This document shows positions 1-9,759 of a stretch of 64,000 nt of DNA, one piece after another; the first letter of the stretch is position 1, and each line of letters opens with the position of its first letter. Position numbers and translations under genes: made by a program. The stretch comes from Agarophyton chilense. Taxonomy: Eukaryota; Rhodophyta; Florideophyceae; Gracilariales; Gracilariaceae. The notes beneath the pieces are model-generated. The model worked only from the letters and a program-made list of their open reading frames with translations, made no database searches and had not been told where the DNA came from. The DNA lies in contig JARGXX010000073.1 in NCBI GenBank assembly GCA_030374765.1, forward strand, positions 734,776 to 798,775, given 5' to 3'.

Positions 1-2
1 GC

Positions 3-710
3 GTGGATAGTAGGGGCATTTCTCTTGAACATCGTTTGAAGGAAGAGATCAAGCATCCTTTGCGTAAACCGAAACAGACTTTATTCGCTACTTTGTCCTT
101 CTCGGCCTTTTTAGCGTCGCCTATTGCCATCTCTCGCTTCGTCACACACGCTGACTCCATTCAACAGCTGTCGATAAACCTGCTCATCAATATCACCGCC
201 GTAGCAACCTTCGGGTATCTCACATGGCGTCAAGTACAGTTCGGGAGACGAGCACTCAATTCTTTCGCAGGTCGTCCTCAACTGAGAGACCTGCCTATAG
301 CATCACCATCGGAAAAGCTAGCCGTTCTCCCATCTTTGTTACGTGCTCCAAAAAGAATGTCAAGTCTTTTGAGACGATCAGATGTGATCCTGTTAATAGG
401 AAGACGAATTCAAATGTATACGTACCTTGCTCGATGCAAGGAGACTTTTGACGTCATGCCCTCCGCTCTCGTAATCTTTCCAACGGATGTAAATTCGTCA
501 GAGGAGCAGTTTCCAATCCAACCTGACGCTATTCCAGATCGCGAGAATGATGGAAATGCTGATTGGAAGGCTTGGATAGCGGACGTTGTTCCAGCGAGGA
601 GAAACATTGTCGTGCTTCGGATCAGCAGAAACGATGATGCCACCGCACCCGCCAACGCGTTTCTAGTCGAGGACGGCGATGCCAAATCAGTCTCACTCCC
701 GTTTAAATGA
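3..710 (+). CDS. DUF3493 (LPA/REP27-type) membrane protein, 5' partial
   Basis: The open frame runs in from the left window edge and ends at a stop at 708-710, so the true start lies outside. The first ~100 residues match the DUF3493 pattern as I know it: an amphipathic RLKEEIKHPLRKPK stretch, a hydrophobic segment, a second hydrophobic segment starting NLLINITAVATFGYL, then a basic tail. DUF3493 proteins are found in cyanobacteria and plastid-bearing eukaryotes, where members such as LPA3/REP27 help photosystem II assembly or repair. The C-terminal ~120 residues are not recognised. A plastid role is inferred from the family; the transit peptide would be upstream of the window. The gene converges on the channel gene on the opposite strand. 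Confidence 0.55.
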   Translation: MDSRGISLEHRLKEEIKHPLRKPKQTLFATLSFSAFLASPIAISRFVTHADSIQQLSINLLINITAVATFGYLTWRQVQFGRRALNSFAGRPQLRDLPIASPSEKLAVLPSLLRAPKRMSSLLRRSDVILLIGRRIQMYTYLARCKETFDVMPSALVIFPTDVNSSEEQFPIQPDAIPDRENDGNADWKAWIADVVPARRNIVVLRISRNDDATAPANAFLVEDGDAKSVSLPFK

Positions 711-970
711 ATTGCCTTGCGTCTCGGAGGTAACGAAATTCTAACGTATTCCCCGCAACCATCACACCTAAAGAAACTGATATGTTTTGCTTGTGGTCTA
801 TTTACATTCAATCAAAGAAAAAAGTGCTAACGAGAAACTACTTGTGAAAGGACAAGGTGCCCTAAGAATGTATCAAAGAGGTATGAAGACTTTCTGTGTG
901 GCAAAATTTGACCACCACACATACTTGCCATGCGCAACAAGAACAAAGCTTCGGCGCATGGTAGCCGTAA

Positions 971-3900
971 CTATGAAGGCTGCGATTCACCAGTTTCATG
1001 ACCTTTCTTCACTACGCAAGTACCATACAAAGATAATTGCGACATATTCGCTTCGATATCATTCCTCGTCGTCAAAAGCTCACTCTCGCTTTCGCTCTCG
1101 TATCCTTCATCATCATCATCTAAACAATCACCGTAATTCTTGGTGCTTCGATTTTTGTCAACATCGTTCGAGTCATACATTACATTTCCTGACATGAAGT
1201 CGAACCTGTGGCTCGAAGCTTCTACCTGATTCGCATCCGGCTCAAATCGTTCAAAAGCTCGGACACCAGAAGTTAACAACGGTGATTCTTGTATCAATGC
1301 ATCTTTCTCCGCATTGTTCAAAAACGACTCGGAACTCGATGAGGATGAGGCAAATGTCATGGGATCGGAGAGCATGGGGTACTCTCCGCTGAACGACCTT
1401 ACAAACTTTGAAATAGCCTTATCACGCAGTGTACCGATGATGCCGAGAATTTTGTTTCCCATGCTAGCTCCCGCTGAAACGCAAGTGAACAAGGTAAAGA
1501 GACAGAATCCAGCTGTTGTGAATCCAGCCTTAACCCAACCTTGCAAGTAAAAAATAGTTGCTAGAGAGAGTTGACTTACTATAGTCCAAGTTAAAATAAA
1601 GTTGGCACTCAGTCTGGGCAAGCGTCCATCAATATGGCTCTTTGGATGTACATATCGGATTAAATACACATCTACTGCATGTTTGCAAACGAAGTAGAGC
1701 CAAGCAAAGTACCAGACAAGGGGTGCCATAAATCCAAAAAGCAGGCACATTGACATCACAGTCACGCTGTATGCATAGTGTCGAGGATAATCGAATATAT
1801 CTGAGCATTTAGCTTCTGCGATATCCAACGGTGTGGTTGCTATTCTTCGCCGCACCATCATCGAAAAGCTCGACGGAATTCGCATCAACCAAAACACAGA
1901 GCCAGATAGAGCAAGTTGCACCAAATAGTTACAGAGAAAGAAAGCAATATCTCCCGAGAAAAGTCGTTGAAGAATAGGGAGGGCGTTATAAACATTCGCT
2001 CCGCCGTTGCTTTGCTTGTATATCATCTCCAAAAATTCGGAAGCAGTATTCAGAGCGAGAGAGGGCAAGACGACGGCGTTCATCACGTAGTAAAATGATG
2101 TCTTTCGAAAAACGGACATCTCTTGAGCAGAGTGGGTGGTATAACCCTCAAGGGAGCACGTAAGACGAAGAAAGGATGGGACTACGGCAAACACGACCGC
2201 CAAGAGAAGAACAGGTAGATATACTAATAAAACCGATCGCAGCATTGTGTTTGACGTGAAGAACGACGGTAATAGTTGAAGAATATCAGTAGAGATAGAG
2301 TCAACAGCCATATCTCCATTCGATGTAAGGTTGTTTAAAATATCGAATCCATTGGTACCATTGAAAGAAGAACCAAGCTCCGGAGCAGGAAACGTTGTAT
2401 TATGATGACCATGATTGCTAAATATCACCTGCGGATCACTCAGAAGAGAAAGCTCAGCAAATACAAGTTTGAGTGCTGTTAACATCGCAACGGGGCTCGT
2501 GAATAAAATGAGGATCGCAAAAACAATGAACTGAACCAGCATTTCTCTGAGAGTTCGTTCGAAGAAAGAAATGCCTATGTTCTTCCAGATAATATCGCCA
2601 CTCTTTGGTGCACGCTCTGCTTTCATATTGCGCAATCTTGCAGTTGCAAACTCCGGGGAAATTTGCTCATTGTCAGAATTGGATTGTATCAATCTAGTTT
2701 CGGCCTGTTCGGCAACACGGGTGAGCGTAGGTGCAAATCTTTGAGAGTGTAAAAATTGTCGACGCGTTTCATGCGGAAGTAAGTTCATAACCCCCTTGTA
2801 GAGATTGCTAAATGCAGGAATCTCCCATTCGGAGTAACTGCGGTGATGACGGCCGATTGTGAAATCCAGTTCCTGTTGTGAAACACTTGCAGGCGAAACA
2901 CGTGAGCCATCTACAATACGAACTGGAAAATTCTTGACCACTGAGGCAGCAGCTGTGGGTGATCGGAAAGACAAGAATGCACAACCCATAAATTTTCGAA
3001 CAGGTTCGTTTGAGTGAGAGACCAATTCGTCTTGCAAGGTTGTGATTCTTTGCTCAAGTTCCTTAATGGTTTCCTCTGTACTCCGACGTCTTGCCAAAAT
3101 AGCAAACAGCTTTCCCAACATGCTTCGTCTTACAGGAGCGCTCGAAGAATCGTTCTCAATGTTATCTCGAAGATAATCAAGACGATTTCGTGCAAAAGAT
3201 ATAGAACGTAGAATTCTGGCTTCAGACATTCTGTCCCTGCACACCAGTTCAACCTTACAAACCTGTCCGGGGTAAATAGCTTGTAACAACGACATGAGTT
3301 CTGCAGCAGAGCAAATATCATGAGGAAGGCCGCGAGCAAATAACATCCAATGAGCAGGACGTGGTGAGGGTGATTTTCGCTTTGGACTGTCTCCTATAGT
3401 ACCCGTAATGTTTACACTAGATGAGGAACCTGATCGAAGCCACGCCGATAGCGATTGTTCTCCACCAGCAGCGGTTTTCACAACAGTGTACATGACAATG
3501 ACACAAAGGGCAGTTATGACGATGACGGGCAGTTGCAACAAGTTAAGCGGTGAGTTTGGAGGAAGATTGTGTGAAGTGAAACGTTCAAACACACCACGAT
3601 CAGTCTTTAGAAGTGACATTAGAGAATGAGGTAGACTTTCACCCTTTGTACGAAACACAGCACCACCCCACCAATATACAGGCAACAAGATGACAGTGGC
3701 TACAGCGGCGCAGATTGTAGTAATAACAATACAGGCTCGTTGGAAAATGAGATAAACCTGTGCATCTCTTGAAAGTTTGGATTCTGAAGTTGTGAAAAAA
3801 ACTCTCCAGCCTTTCCATCTCATTGGAGGAGCCGCTCTTACATAGGCCGCCACAGGAGTATACGCTCTTGCAGAGCGAACCGTAGGGTACTTGTTCAGAA

Positions 3901-4240
3901 GTGTAATATCTTCTGGTTCCAAAGGACCAGCCTCTCTGAGAATAACGTAGCGATAAAACAGAAGTCCCACACATGATGTGGCAAGATTGACAAGAATAAC
4001 TAGTGTTAACCCCGAGGACATGGTAGTTTGTTCGTACATGTTCTTGTACGTGTTCCCTGCAGTTCCATTTTGAGCAATGAGAAACGAAGAGTTTAAAAAA
4101 TGTGAAGCACTGAGCGGAACATGAAGCGGGAGCATTTCAAGATGATTTGTTGTTGACAATGGCACAGAAAAAGAGCATCCAAGTTGAAACAAGCACAAGC
4201 AAAACCACAACCACAGGAGGGAAACACTTATACAGCGCAT
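971..4240 (-). CDS. OSCA/CSC1/TMEM63 mechanosensitive cation channel
   Basis: Predicted protein of 1,089 residues in one frame. It starts with a signal-peptide-like hydrophobic stretch (MRCISVSLLWLWFCLC), followed by three membrane segments (about residues 74-98, 162-192 and 235-254), a cytosolic RRM-like region (about 297-430, with GCAFLSFRSPTAAA), and a seven-helix RSN1_7TM block (about 590-945) with the family hallmark FDYPRHYAYSV. The C terminus is acidic and serine-rich. This is the classic order of OSCA/CSC1/TMEM63 channels, which pass calcium and other cations on osmotic or mechanical stress. The open frame extends upstream to 4444, but those 68 residues are basic and do not look conserved, whereas the internal ATG at 4238-4240 starts a signal peptide, so I chose it. 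Not decayed; ordinary host gene. Confidence 0.9.
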   Translation of the reverse strand: MRCISVSLLWLWFCLCLFQLGCSFSVPLSTTNHLEMLPLHVPLSASHFLNSSFLIAQNGTAGNTYKNMYEQTTMSSGLTLVILVNLATSCVGLLFYRYVILREAGPLEPEDITLLNKYPTVRSARAYTPVAAYVRAAPPMRWKGWRVFFTTSESKLSRDAQVYLIFQRACIVITTICAAVATVILLPVYWWGGAVFRTKGESLPHSLMSLLKTDRGVFERFTSHNLPPNSPLNLLQLPVIVITALCVIVMYTVVKTAAGGEQSLSAWLRSGSSSSVNITGTIGDSPKRKSPSPRPAHWMLFARGLPHDICSAAELMSLLQAIYPGQVCKVELVCRDRMSEARILRSISFARNRLDYLRDNIENDSSSAPVRRSMLGKLFAILARRRSTEETIKELEQRITTLQDELVSHSNEPVRKFMGCAFLSFRSPTAAASVVKNFPVRIVDGSRVSPASVSQQELDFTIGRHHRSYSEWEIPAFSNLYKGVMNLLPHETRRQFLHSQRFAPTLTRVAEQAETRLIQSNSDNEQISPEFATARLRNMKAERAPKSGDIIWKNIGISFFERTLREMLVQFIVFAILILFTSPVAMLTALKLVFAELSLLSDPQVIFSNHGHHNTTFPAPELGSSFNGTNGFDILNNLTSNGDMAVDSISTDILQLLPSFFTSNTMLRSVLLVYLPVLLLAVVFAVVPSFLRLTCSLEGYTTHSAQEMSVFRKTSFYYVMNAVVLPSLALNTASEFLEMIYKQSNGGANVYNALPILQRLFSGDIAFFLCNYLVQLALSGSVFWLMRIPSSFSMMVRRRIATTPLDIAEAKCSDIFDYPRHYAYSVTVMSMCLLFGFMAPLVWYFAWLYFVCKHAVDVYLIRYVHPKSHIDGRLPRLSANFILTWTIVSQLSLATIFYLQGWVKAGFTTAGFCLFTLFTCVSAGASMGNKILGIIGTLRDKAISKFVRSFSGEYPMLSDPMTFASSSSSSESFLNNAEKDALIQESPLLTSGVRAFERFEPDANQVEASSHRFDFMSGNVMYDSNDVDKNRSTKNYGDCLDDDDEGYESESESELLTTRNDIEANMSQLSLYGTCVVKKGHETGESQPS

Positions 4241-4917
4241 AATTTCAACCACGTCATGGACGTATTGCAACGCCCGCAAGCCGCGCCAAAAAAACCGGAC
4301 AAACAAGAGTGAGCGAAGTTGCGGCGAAGTAGGTGCGTGGAACGCCTTTCGCCGGACGGCAGAAGGCCGAAGACAACACCGAGGCACTCGGGAGATGGTT
4401 TGAAAGCCGCTCACGTTAGGAGCCGTGGGATGGGAATGGAACAATTGTTTCCATCGCGGTCGCGTGGCCGCAACAACAGCCTGCTCGCTGCCAGGAACGC
4501 ACAGCCACGCGCACCAAACAGCGTCAGAAAAAAAAGGCTGTTGGTTTGAAGTTGTGTGCTGGATGTCGTGGCATACGTGTGTCCCTGAGGCCGGAAAAGT
4601 CCATCATCCTCACCGAGCCGAAACCATGATGGTACGCTTCATCTGCCTTACAGAAGCATGGGTTCCGCAGCAGTTTTTCTCCGACCACACGCCGCGAACA
4701 AAGCAAAAAACCTCCATTAGCTCACACTACACGTCTACCAACACACGGACCCCCTACTAGAGTACACTTTGAGCTCCGAAATCTAGAGTATCGAGGTTGG
4801 AAGAGCATTCTACCACCCACACACCTGCAAGTCCCACGCGTTCCTTCACACTGGGGCACACACAGCTACAATCCAATTCCTCTCGCTTTCACATCTCAGA
4901 TCAGTGGTCTCTAGTAC
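4241..4917. other. intergenic, upstream of the channel gene
   Basis: 677 bases between two genes on the same (minus) strand. It should hold the promoter of the channel gene and the 3' end of the kinase gene. The part nearest the channel gene is an open extension of its reading frame up to 4444. I see no further gene or repeat. Confidence 0.5.
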
Positions 4918-6537
4918 TCACGTCTCCACATTAGCCACGACTCCGGCTTCACTGATTTCTGCAACAAAAGCATGTGCAAGGCACTCTTTGGCTGTCGCCC
5001 TTTTATCAGGATCGAACCGAAGCATGGGTTCCAGGAACGAACTGATTAAAGAAGCTTCTTCTCGTCTGAATTTGTATTTCTCTTCAAGCACCTCAATGAG
5101 GGGAAACGAGTCCAAATGTTTGATATGTCTCAATTCTCCGTTTCGCGTAAACAATTCTCGACTGAACTCGCCCTTTCGAGTCAAACATCTCGGCATCGGT
5201 CCCAGTAGTTCAATCATTAGAGCTAGATGATCTTCGTCTCTATCGTATTCCAGACTTGAGTGAGGGTCGAACAAATAGTCACCAGTTAAGATCTCAAAAA
5301 TCAGACATGCTGCCGACCAAATATCCACAGAGCTATTGTATTTCGTCCCAATGATTACCTCAGGACTTCGATACTGTCTTGTCTGAATGTCTTCGGTGAA
5401 ATGTTTACTTATCCAACAGGCGTTCCCGAGGTCGGCGATTTGCACCACACCACGTGCAAACATTTCATCCTTGTCTATTATGGAACCAAGTTCAATCTTT
5501 TCGAAGGCATCTCCATCAGTTTTCGTTTTTGTTCCAGAGCTATCCGAGTCACGCGAGTCGTACTTCGGGACATATTTCACGCTATCCGCTGTTACAGGTT
5601 TCGTTGTCTCTACAGGTTTAGAAGGTGTTGATCTCGATGGTGACATCATGGGCACCAAGGAACCAAATGGATACTCAGATGGAGCAGAGGACACAGATTC
5701 GCGTTCCGCTTCGCGCTTCGCCTTCGCCTTCAGCCGCTTTTTTTGGTTTCTACGATATGTTTTTGAAGTGGGTCTCACACCATTTAACACGCCTGAGCTT
5801 TCAGATGCAGTACTACCGTTCAATATTTCATTTCGGCGACGATCAATTAAGTACTGACTGTATGCCGTACATTTCACTTCCACTTCATGCATCATATGCG
5901 ACGGTATCTCAAACAAAACATTCTCCGGTTTCAGGTCCGTGTGGATGATGTCAGCCTCAGAATGTAAAAAATGCAACCCCATGAGGATATCCTTGGAGAT
6001 TCGACGAACTAATGACAATGGAGCTCCCTTGTAGTTAAATCGTCGAATAAGCTTTAAAAGTGAGTTTCCGAGTACATCAAACACAAGACATACGTGCCTA
6101 CCATTCGGTCCTGAGAGTTCAAAATGGTCCAGAAGAGAAATAACTGGCTCGCGTCGATATCGGTCCTTAGTTCGCACGGCCTGCAAAAGCTTGATCTCGT
6201 CCCTTGCAGCTTCACTATAATCCGGGGCTGATTTTTGAATCTTAAGAGCCACCACGCGATTAACCCGCGAGCCAGAAGAGCTTCCAGGGGCAAAACGATT
6301 GTTATCCAAACAAAGCCAGACAGTGGAGAAATGACCAACGCCCAGACGGCAAAGCGCGCGGTAAGTGCCGTTTTTGAAGGTGTCCCCGACCTTCACGGGG
6401 TGGTAACCACCTTTCTTGAGAGATTCTTGTTCGGTTTGTTCACCAAGACTTGATTCGGAGTCTTCATGGTAGGGAAACTGCACATCTGCAGTGGAATCAA
6501 AGCGAGCACGCTCGCGTTTTTCGACAGCTGTACCCAT
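4918..6537 (-). CDS. SRPK: SR-protein kinase (SRPK family)
   Basis: 539-residue Ser/Thr kinase in a single frame. The glycine loop is LGVGHFSTVW, the ATP lysine is K99 in VALKI, and the catalytic loop is HTDLKPEN (D191), with T in place of the usual R as is typical of SRPKs. A low-complexity spacer (about residues 200-350) splits the kinase lobes, as in SRPK1/Sky1. The metal-binding motif is DLGNA (D359), again the SRPK form. The activation segment reads TRQYRSPEVIIG. SRPKs phosphorylate Arg-Ser dipeptides of splicing factors in cytoplasm and nucleus. All key residues are present, so the gene is presumed active. It lies about 680 bases upstream of the channel gene on the same strand. Confidence 0.95.
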   Translation of the reverse strand: MGTAVEKRERARFDSTADVQFPYHEDSESSLGEQTEQESLKKGGYHPVKVGDTFKNGTYRALCRLGVGHFSTVWLCLDNNRFAPGSSSGSRVNRVVALKIQKSAPDYSEAARDEIKLLQAVRTKDRYRREPVISLLDHFELSGPNGRHVCLVFDVLGNSLLKLIRRFNYKGAPLSLVRRISKDILMGLHFLHSEADIIHTDLKPENVLFEIPSHMMHEVEVKCTAYSQYLIDRRRNEILNGSTASESSGVLNGVRPTSKTYRRNQKKRLKAKAKREAERESVSSAPSEYPFGSLVPMMSPSRSTPSKPVETTKPVTADSVKYVPKYDSRDSDSSGTKTKTDGDAFEKIELGSIIDKDEMFARGVVQIADLGNACWISKHFTEDIQTRQYRSPEVIIGTKYNSSVDIWSAACLIFEILTGDYLFDPHSSLEYDRDEDHLALMIELLGPMPRCLTRKGEFSRELFTRNGELRHIKHLDSFPLIEVLEEKYKFRREEASLISSFLEPMLRFDPDKRATAKECLAHAFVAEISEAGVVANVET

Positions 6538-7780
6538 TCCACGGGAATGCCTCGAGCTGTGAAATCAGCCCTGCAATAACGCCCTGATTTCGGGCTGCTT
6601 GAAGACTTCCTACAACGGCCGCGGCGCTGTGATGGCTTTGACAAGGCCGGTGGCACCTTTTACTTCACCACACTTGGTAGCGTTGCCGGCATGAATGCAG
6701 AAAAAGATCCAAAACAGAAGTGCAACTCGTGGATGCATCGTTGGGAACCGAATATTTTCACGACTTATTTTCAAGATGGATTCATCTACAAAGGTAGGGG
6801 AAATCTTCCTCAGCAAGGCTACCATTCACATGCCAAGAATCTGGCCCCAGAATTGATTCGCAAAACCTTTTGAGTCGCATCAGAGGCATCAGCTATCCAC
6901 CACCAGTTTTCAACAAATAGTAAGTTGGTATCCTTCTATAAAGGTGACGGGGGCTTTTTCTCAACGAATGGAGGGTCTGCGTCTCGAGGACTTCTGAAGA
7001 AATAGTAGACACGAGACAACAATTCCAAGTTTTTTTATGTGCCAAACTCGCTAAATCGCAAACTGCTAATATTTTGGATTCCACCACCACCGCAACCAAA
7101 TTGCAGGATTGGAAGCCAGGTGGACGCCTTCAATTGGTGTGCCGCCCATGGTACCGTATCATAGATTAATCATGACGACATGCATGCTGACTGTACGACC
7201 ATTCCGTGACCGAAATAGATTGGCCGAAACGTTGGAAGTTTCGTTGAGAACTAGCCGTTCCTGGTAGGAACCTTAGTCCAGTTTCATTTAAAGAAGTCAC
7301 TAGTTCTCCACAGCCACGCATAACAACTATCACAGAAGCTGGAGTGACAACGAAAAAGATACGAGAAAAGGTCACGAAGTTTCGTCCAGTTTCCGTCGGT
7401 ATGTTTCAAGAAGGTCGTGACAATCTGCAAAAATCTTCGTTTGAAGTGCAGGAAATACGCATGAGCTATATAAAAAGCCGAGTGCAGATAACGTGGCCCG
7501 AGGGTTTCAATAAAAACGTGCTTATCGCCCTGCTGCCTAGTTTCGGCCAGTTAACAAGAACGCAGTAATGACAAACACACCTCCTCATGCTTTCTGCGAG
7601 GGCAATTCATCCGAAAAATGCATACTACACTCTCTATTTCTATCCGAAGACTCTTCCCTTCCTTCTCTGCCTTCCCACAACCCGCTCGAAACCTCATCTT
7701 TGGAGACTGGGGGATTTATATTTGTGCGTTTCATGCGAGACAACGACCCAGCAAGATACACGTATCATCACGAATATGCT
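6538..7780. other. intergenic, no supported gene
   Basis: Region upstream of the kinase gene. On the minus strand 6738-6610 encodes a 42-residue peptide with a signal-peptide-like start (MHPRVALLFWIFFCIHAGNA), which could be an upstream ORF or chance. Nothing else here looks coding. Confidence 0.4.
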
Positions 7781-7848
7781 GCGCCGTACTCAGTAGTCTG
7801 CACTGAAACAAATAAAATGCACGACTGCCGGCGGTGGTGACACCCACA
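7781..7848 (+). repeat. dispersed repeat, copy 1 (68 bp)
   Basis: This stretch aligns without gaps to 24916-24983 (about 56 of 68 bases identical by eye). Both copies contain AATAAAAT followed by a GC-rich block ending GCCGGC(A/G)GTGGTG. The AATAAA could be a polyadenylation signal of a short retroelement or an LTR fragment. The family is not recognised. Confidence 0.55.
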
Positions 7849-7959
7849 CTCAGGCCCGCCGAAACAAGTAGATACTCGAGCGCTTCACTTATAATATGGT
7901 AGCATCCACCTGGGTCTGCAAACCTCTGCAGCACCTCTAGGCGCTTCTTAATCCTTCAG

Positions 7960-8420
7960 CATCCGGGCCTGGCTTCTAACGATTCAGCTTTTGCGCCTCG
8001 CTACGCTCTTTTCTGCTTCCGCGTTTCGTTTCGTACGCTTAAGCCTCTAAGCCTCGCATTTAACGCTTCAGCATTAGCTACTTCCATCTTGCACTTTGTC
8101 CTTCGCGCATCATATCGTACGATTTAGTTTTTGCGCTTGGCATCGTACGCTTACATTTACACGTTTCTTCAGCCTTTGGCCTCTTCGTCTCCACAAATTC
8201 CGGCCTCTGCGTTTCTTCGGCCTTCGGCCACCATGCCTTTACACCTTCCGTCCATCACGTTTTTTTGGCCTTTGACTTCTTGGGCCTTTCGGTTTTTGCA
8301 CTTTCCCGGCCTTCGGCCTTCGCGTGTCTTTGGCTTTTTGACCTGTTCGAATCCTCGGCCTTTTAGTCTCCGCTCTTTCTTGTCTTTCGCCTTTCTCGGC
8401 TCCTGATTAGACCCTCTTGG
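7960..8420 (+). repeat. degenerate pyrimidine-rich low-complexity tract
   Basis: About 460 bases built from imperfect repeats of CTTCGGCCTTT-like words (for example TTCTTCGGCCTTCGGCC near 8214, and again near 8310 and 8360). Strong C+T bias on the plus strand. Open frames across it on both strands follow from the low complexity and are not credible genes. Confidence 0.6.
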
Positions 8421-8992
8421 GCTCTTGGAGTTTTGTGGTTCTAAAGTCTTATCTCTATCTCGAGAGATGAATTCAATCAAGAACATACCTTCTTGTCCTC
8501 ACAGGTCCAAAAGCTTCCTACATTCGAAATTTGAAAATTAATTCTCTCAATCTCCCCGGAAAGCTGCGGGGATAGATTAATCAGAAGTGATGGGAAGTTG
8601 CATTTGTTTCTGTTAAAGGCTTTCATGATCAGGCTGCTGAAAGATGCTTCTTTGAATCATGTTACATCACCAGGCTTCCAACAAAATCAAAAAGAGTACC
8701 TGAGGCAGGTTGGAATTTCATGGGTGTTCGTGACTTTCATGCTGGGTGTGGAGCAAAACCCGGCGACGGGAAGTGCTCTCAAGGTGTTCGAAGCCTTGCT
8801 CCCTGGGGGAGGCAGACTCAGAGACAGAGCCCTCCGTTCCACCCGTAGTGTGGGGTGTAACTCCCACGGGGGATTCCGGCAGTACCGACGGAGGTGAGGG
8901 GTAGGAACCGTTGGATCGGGAATGGGTATGGGTATCCCACAGAATGGGGAAAATCCGGCGAAGAGGAAAAACGGGGCGAGGGTCGGGCACTA

Positions 8993-9042
8993 ACAGGCAC
9001 CGGACCCGAGAACCAGAAAAGAGGCGAAACAACAAAAGAAAC
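8993..9042 (+). repeat. 50-bp segment shared with the giant transposon
   Basis: The 50 bases here recur on the opposite strand at 57233-57282 inside the giant transposon, with one mismatch seen by eye. A further 18-base block (8954-8971) also recurs at 57214-57231, but on the other side of the 50-mer, so the two blocks are permuted between the loci as if both derive from a tandemly repeated unit. The surrounding 8.6-9.4 kb has no recognisable gene. Confidence 0.75.
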
Positions 9043-9759
9043 CCAATACAGGGGCGAAAACCTGTCCTCGAAAGGAAACACAAAAAGCACGCAACAAGTA
9101 AGCAGAACCCCCACGGGGTATCGTGCACGCTTGTCGTCTGAGCGGTCCCAAGGGGGTGGTTGCACGGAACCCAAACGTGGGCACTCGCCAAGTGGAGTCG
9201 TGTCCCTACGCAGGCGTTGCTAACCAGAGCCCGTTCCGGGTTGTAAGGCCGAAACGATGGCGACAAAGAACCTCTAAAGGTATCGAAGACCAACCTTGGT
9301 TACCATTTACTCTGAGCTTCGGACTGTCAGATCTCATCTCCCTAAGTAGGGCCCACTAACTAAACTCTACAGTAGTGCACACCTGCTCAGGGCCATACAC
9401 GTGGAGATTCAACTGTCAAGGCCCAAAAGTCCAACGTTCTACAAATATCTGAAAATCGGTGCCAAGATTAAGCCACGTGTATCACGGGGCCAATCCAACC
9501 ATGTACCATCCAAAATTTCCCTTATAGGCGAAATCTAACCGGAAAACAGTGCCACCTCAGCACACCTTAGAGGGGATCATAATCATAACCCTCGGAGGGT
9601 TCAATCCTCATTCTATGAGTTGCATCTTCAAGTATCCCCTGACTGGGCGTTGCTCTACACACACGATCTTGTTTTAGAAGGCGCATACATTTCCAACCCC
9701 TATTTCTGCAGCCAACTGGACGTGCTGGGCATCATGGAATAGCCAACAAACTCGTCTGC

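Noticed and set aside
6610-6738. Small secreted protein upstream of the kinase
   Set aside because: Only 42 codons; the signal-peptide look alone is not enough to call a gene.
8718-9293. 191-codon minus-strand frame near the shared 50-mer
   Set aside because: Crosses a repeat, aromatic/Pro-rich, no motif, and other frames are equally open.
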